A DNA stretch of 64,000 nucleotides from Onchocerca volvulus. Its lineage: Eukaryota; Nematoda; Chromadorea; Rhabditida; Onchocercidae. The position numbers and the translations under genes were made by a program. The notes beneath the pieces were generated by a model that was not told the origin of the DNA, searched no databases, and saw nothing but the letters and a program-made list of their open reading frames with translations. The stretch covers positions 8,211,560-8,275,559 of the forward strand of contig HG738140.1 of assembly GCA_000499405.2 (NCBI GenBank), in the 5' to 3' direction. Shown here in pieces: positions 34,174-48,158 of this stretch (position 1 is its first letter; each line of letters begins with the position of its first letter).

Positions 34174-37100
34174 TCATTTGCTGCTGAAGCTGGCAAGATA
34201 CTCCAGAGGTACCGAAAGGACATTGCGAGAAGTGGTATTGGTTGTAGAACGTGATTTCATTGAACTCTGGAAAGTCGCTTCAAATTTGAAAAATTTTTTT
34301 GAATAAATAAATCCTTAATATCTTCAGACTTAATTACTTACTAGACTTAAATTAATTATTCTTAAAACAGGGACAAAGACTGCAAGAACAAAAGCCAGAA
34401 ACTGTGAGTCAGAATTTTGACCCTTGACAAATTACAGTTTCTGTCAATTTGGAGGAAAAAAAAAACCAGGAAAAGTGTGCCAAAGTCTTCACCTTCGATT
34501 TGCATATGAATCACTCTATTCCCAGATACTACTTGCTCTTTCACAGAATAAGAACATTCTCTTTTGAAACTTAAAAGCTTACACATTCTATCAAAGAATA
34601 AAAATTAACCTGAATCGATCCACCGCCAATGATAAAACCATCACTTGAACTACTGTCATTCTAAAATTATGGTTATGTTCGAAATTCAAAGAAACAAAAA
34701 ATTTTAATAGATATAATCAAATGATAGGTGTTTTTCCGAAACAAATATTTTGATCCAGAAAAAATAGCACTTTATACATAAAATTAATGCGGAAACAATC
34801 GATCTCTGCTGTTAGAAATGCACAAGAAGAATGACAAATTTCTTTTGCCTCAAAATAATTTATTCATTTAGAACTGATAATATTGTTAATTATTCGAATT
34901 TTTTTGAAATTTAATCCTAACATACTATAACTAATTCTAGTTTTAATTTATTTTGCTTCACTATTTATTTTTTATTATTGCAACTTACAATAATTAAACA
35001 AAACAGCGATAACATAAAAAATTGTTCAACAGTTACATGTTTGTAATATTTATCGAGATTATGAACGACAGCGAAAATCACGACGAAAATTAAAGGAAAA
35101 AGAACATACTTTAAGTGGTGCTGGTACACTTGGAACAATACTTGGTCCTGTAAGTTCTTCAGATTGCATTTCCATATTTTGACTCTCATTTGATGTCTAA
35201 AATTATTAAATCATTTAATACTGTCATTCAAAAACATTCATGTACCATTTGGAAATATAATCATCACAGATGACTTTAGCGAATCAATTTTATTATGTGT
35301 TTCTTTACTAGTTGTATTTGTTACAAATATAAAAAGACATACCTTGTTTGTTTTTACTTTGTATGGCAAAACACCGTCACGTAACTGGAAAATATTACAA
35401 TAAAAGCAAATAAAATTTTATACAAAACTTCATCATTTGAAAAGATTCAGATTGTGAAGAAATGCATATGAAATTATAAAGAAGTACCATTTCTCTTAGC
35501 TGCATATAAATTACGCCCAGAACATTTCGACCAAGACCAAACTTGGGGATTGAGAGAACTGTTTCATTAGTTAGTGGGAATTCCATTGGAATCTGCAAGA
35601 AATGCCAAAGAAAAATTGTCGTCCTTGTTTAAAAATGGGTTGCTAATAGCTGCATAAGTTATTTGAATCAAAAGATGTAGCTAGCTCTACTAATTTAATT
35701 ACTAAAAGTTTCAACGTTAAAATGACGTATCCCAAACTATTATAATAACAAAATTTCAGTTACTTTAATCATGACTTTGTTGCTTTGCATACTTTTCGCC
35801 CAATCCTGTATATAGTTATGGTTACAAGCACTTGCATAAAAATCGTCACCACCGAAACAATGCACAAGTAACTTGTCGCCAGAATCCATTAACTCTTTTC
35901 GAAGTTCTTCACACTGTTCAACTTTTGCTAGCAATGCACGCTAAATTGAAACTTTTCCTGATTAACGATATTTAAAAACTTTAATTTTAGGATCGCTGCC
36001 GTTAAGCAAGCCTCGATGAGAAACAAGTGTAAGGAAAAATAAATAAATTGGCAACCATTATGACATTACGAGGCCATTATGAGAACATTATGACGCAAAA
36101 ACAATTTGGGAACACAACACACTTGTTCACTTACTCATTTCATTTCAAATGCTGTGTGAGAGGACTATTTAATCATTATAACTAATCAAGTTGCTCAGTT
36201 GAAATATCCAATAGATAACAGCCGGACTTGATATTTTTCTTTTATTAAGTAAAATGAATTCTAAATTTCTTACATTTTCATTCTCAAAAATTAAAAAAAA
36301 AATATTTATGTGAAGAGGATGTCGGATCGAAAAAAAAAAAAAAAAAAAAGAAAAAGAAAAGCAAATTCAAAAACTCTCGCTAAAAACGAAGACCCAATAA
36401 ATCATTTGATAACTCTCACCACATACCTGCATTGCTTCAAGACCAGGACCTTTTCGCCACTCTTCCGCTGCGTTCCTACTCACCTGTAATAATTTAATTT
36501 TTGATATATGAGAAACTTCGAATTAGTTTACTTTTGCTAGTAATATTCTTTTACAATATCATGTAGAGCAAAATTTTAAAAAAAAATTTCTTTTTTAATA
36601 TCATGCACAATAAAAACCTAGGACAAGTTAAAAATGATTATTGGTATAATTTCATAGCCTACTTTATTGATTTTTAAGATATTCCGTGCAAGTGTATTAT
36701 AATCTTTAGGCGTCGATTTCGATGAACCATCGACTTCAACACATTCTGTCATCAGTAACGATGTAACGCCACACAGTGCTTCTGTTTTGGCAAGCTGATA
36801 AAAATGGTTCACATTATCATAAACTCGACCATCGATTTCCAACGGAAACTGTAAAGTTTGCAAAGAAAAATTCAATTTTATCTCGCAAGAAATTGAGAGC
36901 TTCCGACTTCTGGAAAAATCAATGAAATTTGTAAAGTACAATAATAAGTGGAAAATATCGCTATCAAATTTGACGATAATGACAAAATAGAAAGTCTATG
37001 TTCTTATTTCATAAAATTTTTGAGATTGTATAAAAAAAGATCATGAAAACGAACATCGTGTTGAGCTGTGAAGACATTCTGAAAGCCAGAGAAACATATT

Positions 37101-38100
37101 ATGTTGTCTGGAGCAACCGCATACTCTTTACATTTGGCTGTTTCAGGTAATTTCTTGAACTAAAGGAACAAAAAACTTAGAAATTATGACCAATAAACTA
37201 TTAATTCTGCAGTTATTTACCATAAGACCAAATAAAGTTTAAAAGCTAATGGATAATTATTTGAAATATATCAAGGGCACCTTAGTCAAGATTGAATTCA
37301 GCAATTTTCTAAAGAAAATCATTGACAAGAACTAACTTCAAATGGTCTCCTTTGTACATAACCTCGCTTCATAATACGTCCGTACATAAACCGTGGTGCT
37401 CCGCGAGGTATCCGCATTGGCCCATAACCGAAACGGCCTCCTCGAAAACCCATTGTTCCAGGTAAATTTCTCAGCAGGCGACCACCACCACGACTTTCGT
37501 AACGTGGCCAAGCTGAATTGATTAAACATGACTGCATAAAAGTGATGAAGTTAATTTATGGGTTTTTCTGTTCTTTATTCAATATAAGTTATGAAAATAT
37601 GTGGAGAAAATGATTTAAAATTAAGGGAAGCTTGAAATAAAAAGAACAGCGATAATTTAATACAAAATTAACAACTTGAATGGTGTAACACAAACCGATT
37701 ATTCGGAACAGAAACGACTATCTCACTGATCTTCTAAGAAACATGAAAGAATCGTTTTAAACATTATGTATTAATCATTATATCAAAAAATAAAATTTAA
37801 TATCATATCTTTACTTTATTTAATATATCATAATTCGATAGGAAGTAAAAGACCTCGAATATTAAAATAAATGATATGAACCAAACTTACAGTGGTAGGA
37901 TGATGCAACAGGCTGTATGAATTCACCCTGAAATTAAATTAGATAGATAAATTATTCCATCACAAAGTTGAACTACTTCGAAAATTAAGGTGAAAATTCT
38001 TGAAAACTGCAAAATCAATTAATGAAAACATAAAATCAGTGTAATATTAATAAAAACCTGTCGCAAATTACATCCATCCAGCCTTTCAGAGGAATAAGGT
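34174..38100 (-). CDS. NADAR-domain protein with Arg/Gly-rich N-terminal region (5' end not found)
   Basis: Exons on the minus strand, all phase-consistent: 38100-38058, 37927-37891, 37512-37337, 37159-37055, 36848-36663, 36483-36427, 35940-35764, 35592-35488, 35384-35343, 35196-35110, 34660-34610, 34266-34174 (TGA). The upstream start exon is missing. The N-terminal part is rich in Arg and Gly (MGFRGGRFGYGPMRIPRG). The NADAR domain follows: IICFSGFQNVFTAQHD, FPLEIDGRVYDNVNHFYQLA, EEWRKGPGLEAM, GDKLLVHCFGGDDFYA and GLGRNVLGVIYMQLREM, matching the family's start, EHYYQ-like, WxxG, GDKLLVE-like and NLLGxxLMxVR blocks. NADAR proteins are N-glycosidases, known to cleave riboflavin intermediates or to remove ADP-ribose from guanine. 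The substrate here is unknown. A Ser-rich low-complexity tail ends the protein. Confidence 0.8.
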
Positions 38101-39500
38101 CTTTATATAAAGTTTTCCAGAAGACTAACTTTCTAGCGGTCTTAAAAAAATTTGCACATATAAACTTCAGCGCAGATTAGAGCTTTCATTATGTAAAAAG
38201 AAAAATACTCCACTGGAACGATTGATGAACTTTGTCTTCTCATTATCGCAGTCTTCGTAATGCTCCTCTTCTAGCTATCTTTTTCTGTTCTCAACCTCAA
38301 ATTTCAAAACCTAATTCTTCAATTTCATTTCTTACGAAAACAAAAGTTAAATAACTGACAATGATACTTTGATATTTTGACACACAACAAGACAGATGCA
38401 AAAGAGATTTAAAGTTCAGTGCTATAAAATCATCGCCAATTAGTGGTAATGAATAAGGATAAATTATATTCAGAAAAATTACTAGAGTATGAAACTAATT
38501 TATAAAGGAGGTACGAGCAATACAAGCAACCAAGAAGAATTAAAACCATGAAAAATTATATTGTTAGGAATCCGTAATTGTCATCCCAGTTTTTACATTA
38601 TTTAAAGAACCCTTTCATAAAATATTTAAATTAAGTTTGGGCTTATCTAAATATTAAAACAAAAACTGGAAACAGCGATTCTAAAAAAAGACTAGTAGTA
38701 ATGAATAGAAAAAAACAAGTATTGAGGCTACTGATAAGGAATTCTACATTATGATTAATAGTAGTGATTTTGAAATGCGATTAGTATGTTTTGTCTAACA
38801 ATAGCTAAAAATAGCTTAAAGAAATGCTGCTGACATCGGCATCGGCATGTGCTAATACTTTAATAATATCATATAAAGTACACTTTAAATATACGTGAAA
38901 TATAAACATTTTTACATACTAAATAATTATAAATCTACCAAAAACTAGTAACTTTCCAATGATCTTTGTAACTTAATTTTCAGTGATTATATGTCATAAA
39001 TATTTAAATTGTTAAGATGTCTGTTCATCTTCAAGAGATAATTACTTAATTATTAGATACGTATAAATTTTGTAGCATTCACTTGGAAATATTACATGCG
39101 TCATATTTAAGCATCTGCATCAAACTAATGAATGCTTGCATGTATGCATGCACGTCTCACTTAATTAGCGCATTATCACATGAAACAACATTTATACCCT
39201 ACCGACTCCATCCACCGCGTACGCCACCAAGCCGAAAAGTCGTCACTCGCAACAACGAATCTCCAATGACCACGACAAATAATTCCGCAGTTAAATGAAT
39301 GGAAACGCGGGCAGATGAGTGATTTAACGCTCAGTGGGTAGTTCGTTGAAAGTTAGCTGGCCATTATGTATTCATTCTTGTCTCTATCAAGGTTTTAGGT
39401 GCAAGTTTTAGCGAGGGAGGGCTGCGCTGAATCTGTCGTCGATAAGTCGACGGTATCAGTGACAGATTTATCTGATATTGTTATTTATAGGCGTGTAACG
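38101..39500. other. Region between divergent genes
   Basis: AT-rich DNA that must hold the first exon(s) of the NADAR-domain gene on - and the promoter of RRP12 on +. The stretch 39180-39480 is less AT-rich than its surroundings and contains a short GTCGTCGATAAGTCGACGGT-like palindromic patch (about 39437-39453). No exon with a start codon that fits the NADAR gene was found. Confidence 0.4.
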
Positions 39501-42500
39501 ATGAAATACCGGCATCGTTTGAAAAGTCGAAATGCTAATCGTCATATTGCGAAAGGAAAAAGGTTTGCTTGCAGTTAAATTTCATCTACTACATATCAAC
39601 AGATATCATTACCGTATTATGTCTTTTCCAATGCTGTACTGACTGTTACTGTGTTTGGAGAGTATTCAGTCATGTAATTTCATTACTCTTAAAATTAATA
39701 TAAACATTATAAGTATTAAAACTAATGCATATATTGCAGTAGTGAAAGTAATCCATCAATAACTCGACATCGTGAAGCTGCAAGAGCAGCTCGTATTGTC
39801 CAGAAAATGCCACTGACATCTGCAGATGAAAATTATAATAACAAATTCAATGAAGAAGACGCGGTACTAGAACAGATACCCTTGGTAATTATTCATATCA
39901 CTTCTCTCCTAGAACCATTACTCTCCCACTAGTTTTATAATTCCTAGAATTTGGTAAATCTGAATGTGACAAGATGAAAGAAACAAGATTAGGAAAGTTA
40001 CCAAATAGTTCAGTTTGTGAATCCACTATTCTCATGGGTTGTATGTAAATTTGATGACATTTGAAGCATAGCAATTGGTAATTTAATTTCAGCATAAAAT
40101 GCAAATTGACGATGCTAATGAAACTAAAAGTACGAGAAGTAATTTTTCGGAGATAAGTTCAGCAAAATCAGAACTTTCACAATTTACGTCTTGTACAAAT
40201 CCAACTTTCGACTCTGTACATCGTATTTGGAGGTACTGATACTTTGATTCATACTAACTGCAAGTTGAATTTACATTGACTGAAATCTTTTTTCATATAT
40301 TTGACGGACTTGAATTTTTTTTTTACTAGTATTTATTTTGAGAAGAGATTACAATGGACTGTCAAAAAAGCTTTATGAAATTTAAGTTATTTAATTTAGA
40401 ATTGAATGTGTGTTTCACTTTTTTTTAAAATTGTCTTTAAGGCTAAAAGTCTGCAGAAGCTTGTCAAGTCTTTTTTCGTAATATATGGCTTTAGTGCCGA
40501 TTTTGTGGACGGAATTTTTGTTTTTTTTTTTTTTTTTTTGCGTAATGATTAAGCTGTGATTAATATTTGGTTAGACAAAAATAATTTCCATTCTGTTGAG
40601 CTTAATAATGCTTAGATATAGCATGGAAATCACTGGAAATCACTTTTTCGTTATTTATTATCTGAAAATATTCATCACTTATTACCAGGAAATATTTGAA
40701 TCTCTGGATTGTATTAGATAATATACTTACAGATCAGGATCACTATTGCAAAAGGAAGTACTTGCCGTGCTTGCGGCAACTGCAGAATTGATTAAAGACA
40801 CTAATGGATCAGAAAGTGATGCGGAGTATTTTGCTGCACTTTTGACAGTTATCGAAGTAATGCCTGCAGTGGATGAATCGAAATTAGCTGCTGCTGCTTA
40901 TTTGTTAGGTCTTGTCGCTAAAAAAATCGACAAAAGTGTGTCACGTAAATGCTTTTCTAGAGCACATCAGGTAGATAGTTTCATATGGAATAAGCCCAAA
41001 AAGCTCTTTTTGTTGATATTTGTTAGTATAGTGTAGAATTTCTGTTTCGGTTATATCGCGAAGTTTATTTTATTGGCGATTCATCAGTATAGGTAGAATA
41101 CAGCTTCAACTATAATTTGATTAAATATAAGGGTCAAGACATATTTTCTGAATGAAGAATATCCTTTAACACATATTGTAATTTTAGTTCATTTTCTAAA
41201 GATTAGAATCTGTCTTATTAATAATACCATGCATAAATTGTTTTATCAAGATCAACATATCTTATATCATTTCTATTCTGCGATGTTTATCGCAAAAAAA
41301 AGAAAAAAAAAAAATTAGCGAAGTGCGTAATACTTACAATACATTATTTATATGAAGATTCTGGAAAATAAACTTGACATGACTCAGTTGGATATTGCGC
41401 TGGCGAAACTTATTGTTACGTTAGGAATAATTTTACGTCAACAAGATGCAAGCATTTGGCAAAGCAGCAGTATCAGGTTAACTTTTTTAGATTTACTCAC
41501 TAATTTCTATATTATTTTTTCTTATTTTTAGTTTTTTATTTCTACTGATTTTTCAAGACTTGATATTGATGTCATCCACAAAACACGATCTAAAAGCTTG
41601 ATTTGGGACAAAAAATTGAAATATTACCTCCATTCATCCTTATATCATTTTCGTTTGTTACAAAGTGTTCGCAATCAAGTAAAACATTGCTTTGTAACCT
41701 GCAGAAGAGGAAAGCAATAAGTACTAATTCGATTTAATGTTGTCAAATTTTTAAATTTATTTTAGAGTATCACTATTGAAAATTGAAATGTTTGCGACCC
41801 ATGACAAATCTCTGGTTCGTGCCGCAGCTCGACGAACTCTGCGCATCATTCTTAACGATCCTGTTATGATTACATCCAATGGTTATCATCGGGGCGCCAG
41901 TGATGTTGGCGAAGTTTTGATCAAACAAATGGAGCAGAGTACTGGTAAATGGTTTGCTTCGTGGTTCAGAAGTCGATAAACAGCTATCCAGAAAATATTT
42001 CATATACTACATGCAATTTCAAACAATTATCAAATTCTATGAATCCATAATAAATAAAAGGAACTTTCAATGGAGTAGTATTTCTTTAAGTCGTTAAAAA
42101 CTGATCTTATTAAAACTTTTCATTAGATGTCTCATTCATCTTTTTTTTTTACTTTAAATTTAATGTACTTTAGTTTTTGCAAGAAGAAGAAAAATTTGCA
42201 AAAAGAATGCTGACTTATACTTTTCAAAATTGCCTTTACAACATTAATGACCAGTAGTAATTTTCAGTTTCAGCCACTGTAGACATTGACTTATTATTTC
42301 GATTGTTATCTCTGGCGGAAAATATTATGCATAAAATGCCACATTCAATATTCAAAAAGTTTGCGGAGTCGGCATTTGCATTACTATGTATATCGGATCC
42401 TGGTCTAAGATGCGCAGTTTTCCAATGTTTGCAAAAAATTCTGCAACAACAACCCATCGATATGACTTTACCCTTCAATACCAATGTTCTTGTGATTGGT

Positions 42501-45500
42501 TTATTGCGCGATTTTGCGTCAAAAACCATGGATCCCTCTGTTTCATGTTCATGGATGGAGGTTTGTGTCTGCTTCAAACATACAGTTTCATTCTATATTG
42601 AATACTAGATATAGTATTGAATCAGTTGAGCTTTTGTTCTTTAAATTTGATAAATTTCTTACAGTAAGAAACGGATATTTCTAGGCTCTTTGTGAAGCGC
42701 ACCTTTGTCTCGCTATGAAAGATTTTGCAAAATCATTGGCAACGCTGAAGGCTTCATTGAAACCGATTTTCCAAACATTTGATTTAGGAAAAGATTCTGT
42801 TGCTCAGGTAGCGCTTATTCTTTTGAAAATGGTTGTTAAGTTTCAAGTAAAATTTTCAAATGATATTAAAAGAGCTAGATAGTTACTTGAGTCGGATTTG
42901 ATCTTTCAACTTGTGTTTGTTAGTTCTTTTGGGATCATTTAAATACAAATTCATACAAAATTGGAATCATCATGGATTGATTACCTTATGTTCGGATGAA
43001 ACTTTGGTCAGATTAAGAGATCAAGGCAAAGTCCCCTTTATTTTGGAAAGCTCGAAATAAATATTGTCATTTAATTGATTCAGTTTTCTCATCTCTTTTT
43101 TTCCCAACTAGAATTTGATGTTTTGTATTTTAGATAACTTATAAAGTAATTAGTCGCATAATTGAACATTGTGTGCAATCGAATGAGGAATTGGCAAGTT
43201 ACTCTATCGATCTATGTGACGAAGCTTTGAATCCACGAAGTACTGCAGTATGGCGATATGTTCTTCGCGCTGAGAGAAGGATATTCGAAGTTTGCAAAGG
43301 TGCTATCAGCCAAGAATCGTTTGAGCATGTATTAAAGGCTCTAGCGGGATTACGCAATGATATTAATCAGTACATCATATCTGATATTGATTTGGTAATA
43401 TGCTTATAATTGGCAAAATTGACGAAAATTCAGCTTTTCCTCTTATAAATTAGCAGCAAGTGGATATTTCGGAGAAATCTAAAGAAATGTTTCCTCGCAT
43501 TCAGCTGAACCAAATCCAGTATTCGATACGAAAAAAGCTATGCAGTCTTATTATCTGATAGTTTTTTCATATTTGGTTTAAATAAAATAAAATGTAGGCT
43601 GTTGGAGCAGCAATGCGATATATTGGTGCTGAGAATGTCTTACGAGTTTTGCCTTTGGAATTGGATCCTCAAAATGCGTCAACGGTAACCCATTTCGAAA
43701 GATCGTGGCTTATACCCATCTTGCGCTTAAATATTTGCAATCAGTCAATTGCTTTTGCATTACGATATTTTTTACCATTAGCACACCGACTTCGAAAGGA
43801 AGCGCCGAGTGATGTTATGGGACGAAAAATTTTTATTACTATCAGTGTAAGAAATTCAATATATTTTCCTAGGTCCTAAAACTTCAAAGTTGATAAAGTT
43901 GCTTGGTGGTGATTGTTAATTTAGAGAACAATCTTCTTTTAAAAGTCTTTTCAGACAAACTATTTTTTCAGGATCAGTTATGGGATTTATTACCTGTTTT
44001 ACTGAACTCAGCAACTGATTTTGTGCAGAATTTTCCCCACTTAGCTGAAATTTTGGATAAGGTTTTACTTGAACAGCAGGATCTACGTCTTATTGTGTTG
44101 TCATCGCTTCGTAGTGCACTTCGTTATGTTCTCCAACCTGATGCTATAGAAGCGAAAAAGGTTATTGTTACAATTATTTACTTTAAAATTTTTAGATTTG
44201 GTGAGATTTTGGTCCTTTGAGTTGCAGGTTATTGTTTTCATATTAATAATATTTTATTTGTTGAAAAATATGCGAACTATTAGATGTTTTATAACAAGTT
44301 AAATTGAATTTTATATTTCTTTATTATTTTAGGAAGTGATGCGATTTTTTGCATACAGTTTTTTACGAAAGTTATTTGTTTTGTACACCGTATCCAATGT
44401 TACTATGGAATCTCTAGAAGGCGTAATTGGAAATAGTCTAAAAACTCTACGATGTTCCATTCTGGAAACTGTTCGTTTGTATATGAACTTGACACCGATA
44501 AATGTGATTGATAATTTCATAAGTTTGGCTGTTGAAAAGACACAAATCAAAGAAATGGTTTTAGATCAGAAAGTAAGTTTTATTTTACATTTTATAACTG
44601 AAGGATAGAACTATAGCGAATATTGAAAAGATGTTGAACATAAAATTTCCTTTTTTATCGATTTATTCCACTCATTTCTGTAAAAATTTCTTTGTTCTTT
44701 CGTGTTTATTTATTTTTTTTTTAAAGGTTTTTAGAACATTTAGATTTTTTCTGTTTAAGATTCGGATTTTGGATCTAATGGCGGCACTTGTGAAGAAAGC
44801 AAGTATATCAGGATTGAACAGTATATTTTCGGTCATACATCCATGGTTTATAAGCAGTGAAGTAGCTCTGCAGAAGAAAGCATTTCGCATTCTGGAAGAA
44901 ATTATGAAACGAATGAATGATGAAGCCGTAGCAGACTTTTTCAGTTCAAGCGTCGATGAAATAAATAATGTGCTTGATCAGGTACATCATATAAATCTCA
45001 TGATGATTGTATAAAGAAAGAAAAATTTGCATTTTTTTTTTTTTTTAAATTATGATTTTACAGGATTTGGATAGTATTGCGAAGAGTGCACGAGCAGCAT
45101 TAATTGCTGTATATTATGTTAAATTATCTTCTTTGACTTCATTTAAAGATGCAGAAATTTTTGAAAAAAAGTTTCTTCCAAGAATTATTATTTGTCTCGA
45201 CAAGTCACACAATGTTCGGACACGTTCAAATGCATTGAACTGTTTCGTGAAACTGTGTCAGCAATTAATACTTTTTGGTTCAGATGAGAGGTTGGTGCAC
45301 GAAAAAAATATTTTTTGTTTTTGAAGAATGTAACTGGAACTTTTAAGAAATCAAATTTGAATAATTTGAAGCTGATCTGTGATTTTTCTTCCGAAGCATA
45401 TTTATTCAAAATCTATGCATTATTATAAGAACTGTTTCAATTCCACAACAAACAAAATATTTTGTTTCGCTTCCACAACAATTAACAGTATAAATCTATT

Positions 45501-48158
45501 TCAATTCCGCAACATTTGTTGTGGAAATGAGACAGACCTTACAATAAAACACCGGTTTTGAATGATATTCTGATTGAGTTGGCTTTTTCAGTTTTGTAGT
45601 GTTGCTGAGCAAAATATTTCAGCAAAGGTCCATCGAGTGTACTTCACCCGGTAATGGATATGATTTTTGATATGTTGAATCCAGAAGAATTGAGGTCAAA
45701 TGAAGATTCACTCGAAATCGTACGGTAAGCAGTATTTTATGGGTGAAATTTTTTTACATTTATAGGTTTACAGTAGTTAATACATTTTCTACCTTCTATT
45801 CATTTTAATACTTCTTTGTCAGAATTCAGTATTGGTAATTTTTAATTATGTGTAAATGCCCCATTTCATTTATAAATTTTTGTTTGATCAACTGTGAAAC
45901 TTAAAAATCATTATGAAAAATGCTTTGATTATTTAGATCATCAACTATTGCTTTGAATATCATAGCGCAGAAATTCACTCGTATTTTGGATGCTTCGCAA
46001 CTGAGTCGTCTTATAGCGCATGCATGCAGCTGGATTGGTGATGGACGTCCAGTGATAAGAGTGCTAATTATCAGACTATTGCGGATGCTAGCAAAGAAAT
46101 TACCGGATTATACAATGCGGCAGTATCAGGTTAGAAAAGGGAATATATAATAAATATATATTGTGCAATAACAGGAAAACTAATTTCTCCAAATGTTAGT
46201 CTTCTATGATAATATTCAGTGCTTGTTGATGCCTTCTTAACACAATAGATGACTCGTTCTAACTAAATTGATTTCAGATTTTTTTAGAGGTAAACCAAAT
46301 AACACTCGGGTTGTTTCGAGCAATATGAATTATCAGTTTTGCAGGAACTGCTATTGTCGGCTATATTCGATGGTCAGTTGACGGCAAATGTCACACAAAA
46401 AGTCCGCAAAGCGAATAAGCTTCTGCTTGAAGTTTTAGTTGAAAGATATGGGGTTGAAATTTTGATAGCTCGAACAAATAAACTGGATTGGATTAAACAA
46501 CTTAAAGCAATTGCTAAAATTAGGCTTGTTTTTAACACATTTCCCACAAAAAGCTTTATTGCGAGCGAAAATTTCTATACTTTGAAATTTTTTTGTGTCA
46601 TTATTTTTGAATCATCTTGTAACTCAACCAACTCAGTCAAATTCTTTCACTTATTTCGAAATTTTAAATTTAAAATATTCTTCAATACAGATATTGAATT
46701 GTTTAGACTATTCTATGTTGTAGAAGGCGTCAAAAACATCGGAGTGTAAAGGAGATGAGAAATGCGGATATCAGTGAAGAGCAAGACCATGATGTGATAT
46801 CCACGACCGCAAGTGCTCGAACTGCAGGCGCAGATACAATATTTAATATGCTTTGCGATACTGACACTGTTTGTTTTATCTTCCAATATTCAAATCTCTA
46901 TAATTATTAAACAAATGGAATCTGATATTAATTTGTAAATTTGGGAAAAGTAAGAACTTAATAACGAAATTACAAATCAAATTCAAAGATTAAATGTTGT
47001 GATTCGATGTAATATAGTTGTTCTCTTATCTCTTGTAATTTTCAGGAAAATGAAGCAGAAACAGATCATGAGTCGATTGGAGGTCGAACACGAGGCAGCT
47101 CCTTATGGTTAAAAAATGACGATGATGAAGATATGATGGATCTACTCGATCGAAACAAAGTACTGAAAAATATCGCAACAACTCGATCTGACTTGTTGAA
47201 AAATAAAAAGTGAGAAAAGTTTTCTAGAAATAATCATAATTACTTTATTGATTCTTTTATAAGTTACTTTTGCTCATTTCCTGATCCATTTAGTTCTTTA
47301 TAAATTCTCCTTTTAATTTACTGAACAGCTTTGGAATTAATTGATGTTTCTGTAATATTTCAGGTCACAGGAACTGAATAATAATGATAATAATGATTTC
47401 AAATTGGCGGAAGATGGACGATTAATAATTGAAAATCTGGATATAGATCAACAAGATAAAAGAAAGCGAAAACAGCTTGCAAGATTATTAGATATGCCGG
47501 ACAAAAAATTGAAAAAGAACAGTGATTCGAAGAGCGATAGTGATAGTGATTACGACAATAGCAATAGCAATGAAGTTTATATTTATTTTATAACTTATAT
47601 TTCATTTTTCCTTAGCGATTTACATATTAAATTCGGATAGAATTCAAGAAATAATCAATTATGGAATTCATTTGACTTTTTTTATGATAAGAATTTGATC
47701 TTTAAATATTACTTTCGGAAAATCTTATTCAGATCATGAATAAAAACAAGTCTGGCTGGAAACCTGGTGGGAAAGGTATTCACAGGAATGTTTGCAAAAG
47801 TTCTGCTGATACTACATCCGCCAGTGAATTTTTGAAGAGACGAGATGCTGGAGATGTAAGGAAAAAGAGTAAAAAATATGAACCGTATATATATATACCG
47901 ATCAATAAACGTAGAGGAGAAAAGGTATGATTCTTTTGCAGACAAGGACAGCATAAAAATTTCTATTATCGTCAATGTATTCGCATACTTTCTCAATTCT
48001 AGACTGAATTTCAAATCCTGACCAAAAAAAAAACAATATTTGATATTTCTCTGTTAATATGCAACATTATCTGTTTACAGAGTGAACTGAAAACGTTAAT
48101 AAAAGGGACGAAAAAAGGAGCTGTATTTGGTTCAAAAGTAAAAAAAATGCGTCGCTGA
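39501..48158 (+). CDS. RRP12: RRP12-like HEAT-repeat ribosome-assembly protein
   Basis: RRP12 is a nuclear HEAT-repeat factor needed for maturation and export of pre-ribosomal subunits. Twenty-two exons (39501-39562, 39740-39884, 40093-40232, 40733-40970, 41358-41476, 41766-41944, 42274-42560, 42685-42807, 43134-43394, 43598-43846, 43972-44160, 44333-44572, 44760-44981, 45064-45290, 45623-45724, 45937-46129, 46345-46523, 46724-46868, 47046-47209, 47364-47574, 47733-47924, 48081-48158) total 3945 bases, 1314 residues, close to the human protein. Diagnostic parts are EVLAVLAATAELIKD and DAEYFAALLTVIEVMP near the N terminus, a long alpha-helical HEAT core, an acidic segment (WLKNDDDEDMMDLLD), a basic/acidic tail and KSGWKPGGKGIHRN near the end. 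The intron after 46523 appears to be GC-AG. It is convergent with TPK. Confidence 0.93.
45410..45533. repeat. Inverted-repeat cluster in an RRP12 intron
   Basis: Within intron 45291-45622, TTCCACAACAAAC (about 45441) is repeated inverted as TTTGTTGTGGAAATG (about 45513), and the palindrome AACAAAATATTTTGTT lies beside the first arm. A further TTCCACAACAATTAAC copy lies at about 45470. The pattern resembles the end of a small non-autonomous DNA transposon, or simply a hairpin. Confidence 0.55.

Noticed and set aside
34965..35189. Separate gene on the minus strand starting MRVKIWKCNLKN
   Set aside because: It is an out-of-frame reading across a short NADAR-gene exon (35196-35110).
41280..41320. 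A/T homopolymer runs across the window (for example 30484, 36330, 48360, 61830)
   Set aside because: Ordinary simple sequence in an AT-rich genome; no structural role supported.
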